A DNA stretch of 64,000 nt from Dendrobium chrysotoxum (Eukaryota; Streptophyta; Magnoliopsida; Asparagales; Orchidaceae): contig CM034309.1 of NCBI GenBank assembly GCA_019925795.1, positions 24,856,729 through 24,920,728 of the forward strand, read 5' to 3'. The translations under genes were made by a program, and so were the position numbers. The notes under the pieces are model-generated. The model was not told the origin of the DNA. It saw only the letters and a list, made by a program, of their open reading frames with translations, and did no database searches. Position 1 is the first letter of the stretch. Every line of letters begins with the position of its first letter. This document shows, in pieces, positions 59,179 through 64,000 of the stretch.

Positions 59179-62100
59179 CGTTGACCTGTAATAGCCGCCA
59201 ACCCCACACACACGACCTTAACGGCCAGCAAACCCACGACTAGACTCAACCGACTGGCTCCCATAACCCACGACCCATGATCTCCTCTACAGGACAAAAA
59301 CAACGAAACCTCCCTCATTCGTGCTTATGCATTCAGAACCGAAAGAGAGGAAGAAAAGCATAGATGAAAATAGGATCCCTTACTAGTGTTCGTCTCTCTG
59401 CACCATCGAAGCCTTTCCGAAAACATCCAGACGCCAGATCCGTCGCCTCCTGCAGCCCCCAAGCCGATATCCGCCTCTACAAGCCAAGCCCAACGCAGCC
59501 GACCTGCCGCCTCTGCCTCTGGCCGTAGCCTCCTTTCGCATAAGTCACGCCGACGCTGACCCCGACGCCTCCGCCTTCGCCTCCTTCTCTGATTTCGATC
59601 TCTACCCTAGCCCGATAATGGGCTTCCTCCCTCTATGTATATTAATATATATTATATATCTTATAATATATTATATATATTATATTATATCTGTATATAT
59701 ATACACATATATATAATATTATATATATATATATATTATATAATGGTAATAATAATTTATTATTATTATTATTATATAATAATATAATATTATATATATA
59801 ATAAAAAAGAAGAAAAAGAGAGAGAGAGATAGAGAGAAAGTGAGATGAGGGATCTTCAAACAATCGTCGACAATCATCTACATCCAATCATTATGTAACC
59901 ACTCGATCTGCAACTAGTCGTCGCCAACCAAAGCTTTTGAAGACAATTTCCATGTCCCGACAACGCCCCGAAGCCCTCGGCCATCGATTATCTTTTCGGC
60001 CGAGCGGACTTGAAAGGATAAATGCCCTCCTTAGCTCCCGGCGCCGGGGAGGGGATGCCGGGAGGCTGCCGAAATTCCCTCAAAAATTCGAAACTTAGCC
60101 AAATTTTTGGAAAGATTGGAAAATCCTCAAAGGATTATTTAATTTGAAAATAATTATAAATATTAATTAATTGATAAATTAAATGATAAAAAGAAAATGG
60201 ATCGTCAAATTAGCACATCGCAATCGACAATAAATCTCTGGCAACTAATCATCACTAATTGGAAGATCCGAAAACCAATTTCGGGGCCCGACAATGCCTC
60301 GAAGCCCTCGTCTGTTGACTATCTTTCCAACCGGGCGGATTTGAAAGGGCAAATGCCCTCCTTACCTCTCGGTGCCGGGGAGGAGATGCCATGAGGCTGC
60401 CGAATTTTTCTCAAATATTCGAGACTTAGAAGATTTTTGGACTTATACTAATTTTGAAAGATTGGAAGAACATTGAGTTGATTAATTTAAATTGGATTTA
60501 ATAATTTTAATTAAATTATTTAATTCTAATTAAGATAAATTAAGTGTTCAACCCATTGATTTATTAAATTTAACAAATTGAATGATTAATTTGATACACT
60601 TAACCAAGATCATAATGATATCTTCAAATTTTTTTAAGAATGTCTGCTTTGACACAAATACACTAAACTACTCCTAAGGCTTCCAAACCTTAGACCTGTT
60701 GCAATGAGAGTAAAATTAAGTTTAAGGGGATTCTTCAAAATCATGCATTTGAAGATTCTAATGAAAGTAGTTGAATAATTGTGAGGAAGGATGTACACAT
60801 GAAGAACATGATGAATCTCATGCTAATGATGGAGATGAAATTTTGCACTTGCCAAGTTAATAGGGAGAGGACTTCTAAAATCATATTATTGATGACGAAG
60901 GCAGCATCCTAGATGAAAATGAGCAATTGAAGAATAATGGAATAAGTGGAGAGGTCAAAAGTGATTGAATTGTTGGTAATCATGTTGATGCAACAATAAC
61001 TAGCGAGAAAAGCACTTTAGCCTCCAATGACCAAACTATAAGTTATGATAATAAAAAAAAATGGTGAAACTAACAATCATGATGTGATATCTATGATGAT
61101 GAAACCCTCAAGGGGGAGGGGCTCAGCTCTGATCATTAAAATATCAGGCATCTTTATAAGACATCTAATGATAATAAGATTAATCAAGTTAATTTTGGAG
61201 CAAGATTTGATAATGATCGTGTTAATTTATCGTATGATGATGCAACATCAACCAATGATTAGGCTAATGATGTATTTTATGCAAGGGATTCAGTCGAATT
61301 CAATAGTGATGCTTCTCTCTAGGATAACAATGATGCTTCTAAAGAGGAGAAAGTTGAAACTAATCTATGAATGCTTTTTCTCATTCCATCCATATTTGAA
61401 AGATCAAATCTAAATTAAGGGATTAGATAACAATAAAGGATACCTAATCACATTAAACAAATCCTGCATGTGCTCCGACAAAAGTAATAAATTTTTAAAC
61501 GCCAATGTCAAGAATGCTACGTGAGTCAAATATTCAAGTTTCATCCTCCTCCTTGAAAGGACTGGAGTCGACATGACTCGAATTACAAAAAAAAATTCCT
61601 CCCAAATTCCTACGAAAATACAAGTGACTTTAACGTCATCCCGATAATGACCGTGTTGACAGAAAATCTCAATTGGAGGGGTCAAATCTCAAATCTAAAT
61701 AAAGTCTAAATCCCTAAAATGAAATCTATCACCTAAAAATTTAAAACTAAAACTCATCCACCTCCCTCAATCATTTTTCGGGGGTGATAAATTTGAAATT
61801 AACCATGGATTACAAAGAGGAAATGCATGTTGGATGTTTCGCTAAGGTTCATCCTCAAATAGTCTCTTTCCGGCAGGGACGTGGCACGTGCCCTCTGATC
61901 GGGTGGTTTTGCCGTGAAATGGCACCATTATATTACGATCATGGCCAAAGCTCTTATGTTCCCTAAAGGCGTCAAACCCTTGAGCGATGAATCATAGGGT
62001 ATATTCGATGGGCATAAAGCCCTCTGTCAGCTAAGGTGGATTCAAATATATCCCCTTAGATAAATACCAACCTAGGTCTACAAGGTATTCTTGGACGAAG

Positions 62101-62632
62101 CAACCCATGACTGCCGACAAGGTGCCTTTTGTCAGGTTAGGTTGACTACCTCTTCTGACTAAGTAGACCAGGGATCATGACTGCCCGGGAGGACGGAACC
62201 ATGGGATCTTGATCTGGCTCGTCTTCATTCCCCCCACGACCAGTTTTAAGTTTATGATGATAAATTCCAAATTATAAAATTTATATCCCAAATTCAGACC
62301 TTAAAACTATTACTATTATACGTTGTATTTACAACATATATAACTTCTTCAATAACTAGCCTTAATCAAAAGTTCTCTCCTGTTATCGAGAGGGGTAATT
62401 AAATATAGAGGCTTGCGCCTATATGAAACCAGAACTCAGATAAAAAAGTTCTCACAAAATAAGGCGAAATCTCTGGGTAGTGTCTTATCTAAAACCCAAT
62501 TTGCCTTCTAAAAATTCACCCGGAACCTAAACTCGTTAAAACTCTCTGCTATCATCATTACACTTAAAAGAAAAATAGACAATGGTGTGGAGAGGCCGAG
62601 AGCGCATTCAAATGGAATTTTTGGAGCCCATA
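59179..62632 (+). repeat. 3' LTR of the Tat element
   Basis: Begins CGTTGACCTG (first T mutated) and ends GGAGCCCATA (terminal CA mutated). Collinear with the 5' LTR across the AT microsatellite (about 59636-59806), the duplicated block, the acidic frame remnant and the conserved tail. Followed by GAATG at 62633-62637. Confidence 0.9.
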
Positions 62633-62637
62633 GAATG

Positions 62638-64000
62638 CAAAGGGTATGATCGCACTATCCCGTAGGACAAAACAGTAGTAGACTTTTACGCTCTACGCAG
62701 GCAGGCTAGTGGGAGAGCAGATGGAATTATAAATATGATTATATATAGAGAATAGTGGTTTTCACCTACACATCTCGATGGATAATAATATATAAAACTC
62801 TATAATCATAAGATTTCTCTCATTTGATACATCAGCTTGAATGAAATTTATTTGATGTGGGTGTTAATTTTTCACGGGTGTGAAGCCCTATAGTTAATTA
62901 TATTTCAAGCCTCGACCCAAGAATACTCTCGATTATGGATGCTACATTATTCTTTTCTTAGTTTAGTGCATAGAGGGGATTCTTAGGTTCTATTCTGAAG
63001 AGGATAATCTCTTATCTTTATTTTTAGTGAGGATTGGATATTTTTCAAATGTATGAAAATTTGATTAAAATTTTGAATTTAAAAGATCAAATATTGATTT
63101 AACATCTAAGAAGGAACTATAGACCTAGAATTTATTTAGGATATAAAGAAGATATACTGAGAGGTGTACAATTTGGGCTTATACTTTTTTGGAGTGAGCT
63201 ATCTGTTAACATCGTAAACACAATCCATCATTTTTTGTATGCAAGATAGAAAAATTCTAATCCTAAGGAGTCAAGGACATTTAATTCATGGAGTGCAATC
63301 AAGATTATATAAAATATGCAAACGAATCTACCTAGCATCATGTATGATGATGCATGAAATAAATACATAAATAGAAGTCTTTTATTCATTCATTTGAGAA
63401 TATAACTACAACCTGGGGTCTGTAGAATAGTTATGTGGTCAAGCTCCACCACAATATGTTTGAATTTTTACACCTATGAAACATGTAGATTTAAATGCAT
63501 TTGCTTGTCATCTTCTAACTCCAAGTTTTTTTATAGAATTCCAAAAGGGGATGCCCTCTAAAAGAGAGGGAATTATCTTTTGGAATCCTATATATATATA
63601 TAAGAAAATACCTTTAAATCTTTACAACTCTTGACACCTTACATTTATATTTAACTCTTTGCATATACATATGCACCAAGGTACAATCTACATTGAATCT
63701 TCCTTTACAAGCATCCTAGGTATATTCTATTTTAACTCTCTTCTTGCAACAAAAAGGATAATAAATAAATATGCATGTATGAATGTAGTGTATATGCATA
63801 TAATTTAATAAACTAAAGTGCACCAACAAAAAAGTAATTATGTATAATATGACATCCAAAGTACTAAAAGAAAATAAACACACCAAGGATACCCTCCAGG
63901 CAAAGGTGCTCGCATCACACCAAAAGAAACTAATGGCCTAACTTAGGACTAGAGTCAGTGATCCTAGCAAACAAATTCTAGTGTGTAAAATATCGTGTGT
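62638..64000 (-). repeat. Partial copy of long-LTR family X
   Basis: Landmarks occur in the same order as at 16.6-18.6 kb: 'aagccctatagttaatta' (62883; compare 16639), 'acaacctggggtctgtag' (63408; 17748), 'ttggaatcc' (63573; 18035) and 'tcctagcaaacaaattctag' with 'gtgtgt' (63961; 18528). The orientation is the same as at 16-22 kb. Non-coding; continues past the window. Confidence 0.55.

Larger units (their letters stand above)
45650..62632 (+). mobile_element. Ty3/gypsy Tat-lineage retrotransposon, 16,983 bp
   Basis: LTRs of 3,428 bp (45650-49077) and 3,454 bp (59179-62632) are bounded by a perfect GAATG duplication. A primer site of the Tat/Ogre type follows the 5' LTR, and a purine tract precedes the 3' LTR. 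The inner order is leader frame, gag, protease, RT, RNase H, a second RNase H, integrase; the two RNase H domains are diagnostic of Tat. The very long LTRs and extra 5' coding also fit Tat/Ogre. Every domain carries stops or shifts, so the copy is dead. The LTRs differ by substitutions and small indels (on the order of 5-10% in stretches compared by eye), so insertion was not recent. Confidence 0.92.

Noticed and set aside
1..64000. A novel defence or biosynthetic gene system
   Set aside because: Apart from the HD-Zip IV gene, every coding-like stretch recognised belongs to a known transposon class; remaining open frames are short and lack conserved features.

Overview
The window looks like nuclear DNA of a flowering plant. 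It has one intron-containing plant transcription-factor gene (HD-Zip class IV, ANL2/ROC type), GT-AG introns, AT-rich intergenic DNA, and transposon families typical of plants: Ty1/copia, Ty3/gypsy Tat, RTE-like LINEs, TRIM, CACTA, hAT and Tourist-like MITEs. High GC at third codon positions in the 3' exons of the gene would suit a non-grass monocot, but this is a weak hint. No bacterial operon, CRISPR array, rRNA or functional tRNA gene was seen.

Layout. 1-6.9 kb is a mosaic of LTR-like copies (one minus, one plus, plus a remnant), repeated AT-rich segments and a cluster of seven Tourist-like MITEs. 6.9-13.4 kb is a nested stack: an RTE-like LINE (minus) split by a 669-bp TRIM, which is itself split by a 2.1-kb solo LTR. 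A second LINE and a LINE-derived hairpin follow. 14.2-15.8 kb holds hAT-like and LTR-like debris. 16.17-22.30 kb is probably one very long (6.1 kb) solo LTR on the minus strand. 22.33-24.01 kb is a second solo LTR carrying a non-autonomous CACTA element with a tRNA-like segment.

The only convincing host gene is at 26556-30762 (+): nine coding exons and 811 codons, with homeodomain, zipper-loop-zipper, START and C-terminal HD-SAD regions. It lies in a relatively GC-rich island of about 6 kb. Downstream are a small MITE, a full-length but defective copia element (33111-39250, TSD TATTT), a hAT MITE with 8-bp TSDs (39534-40277) and a truncated second copia element (about 42.2-45.6 kb).

45650-62632 is a 17-kb Ty3/gypsy Tat-lineage element with 3.4-kb LTRs and a perfect GAATG target duplication. 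It carries degenerate gag, protease, RT, RNase H, a second (archaeal-type) RNase H and integrase. The remaining 1.36 kb is collinear with 16.5-18.6 kb and so belongs to the same long-LTR family.

All transposon reading frames carry stops or frameshifts; none appears able to make a full polyprotein. I found no credible new biological system. The points most worth a second look are the nested insertions with exact duplication bookkeeping, a degraded acidic reading frame inside the Tat LTRs, the tandem arrays in LTR leaders, the LINE hairpin and the tRNA-like segment inside the CACTA element.
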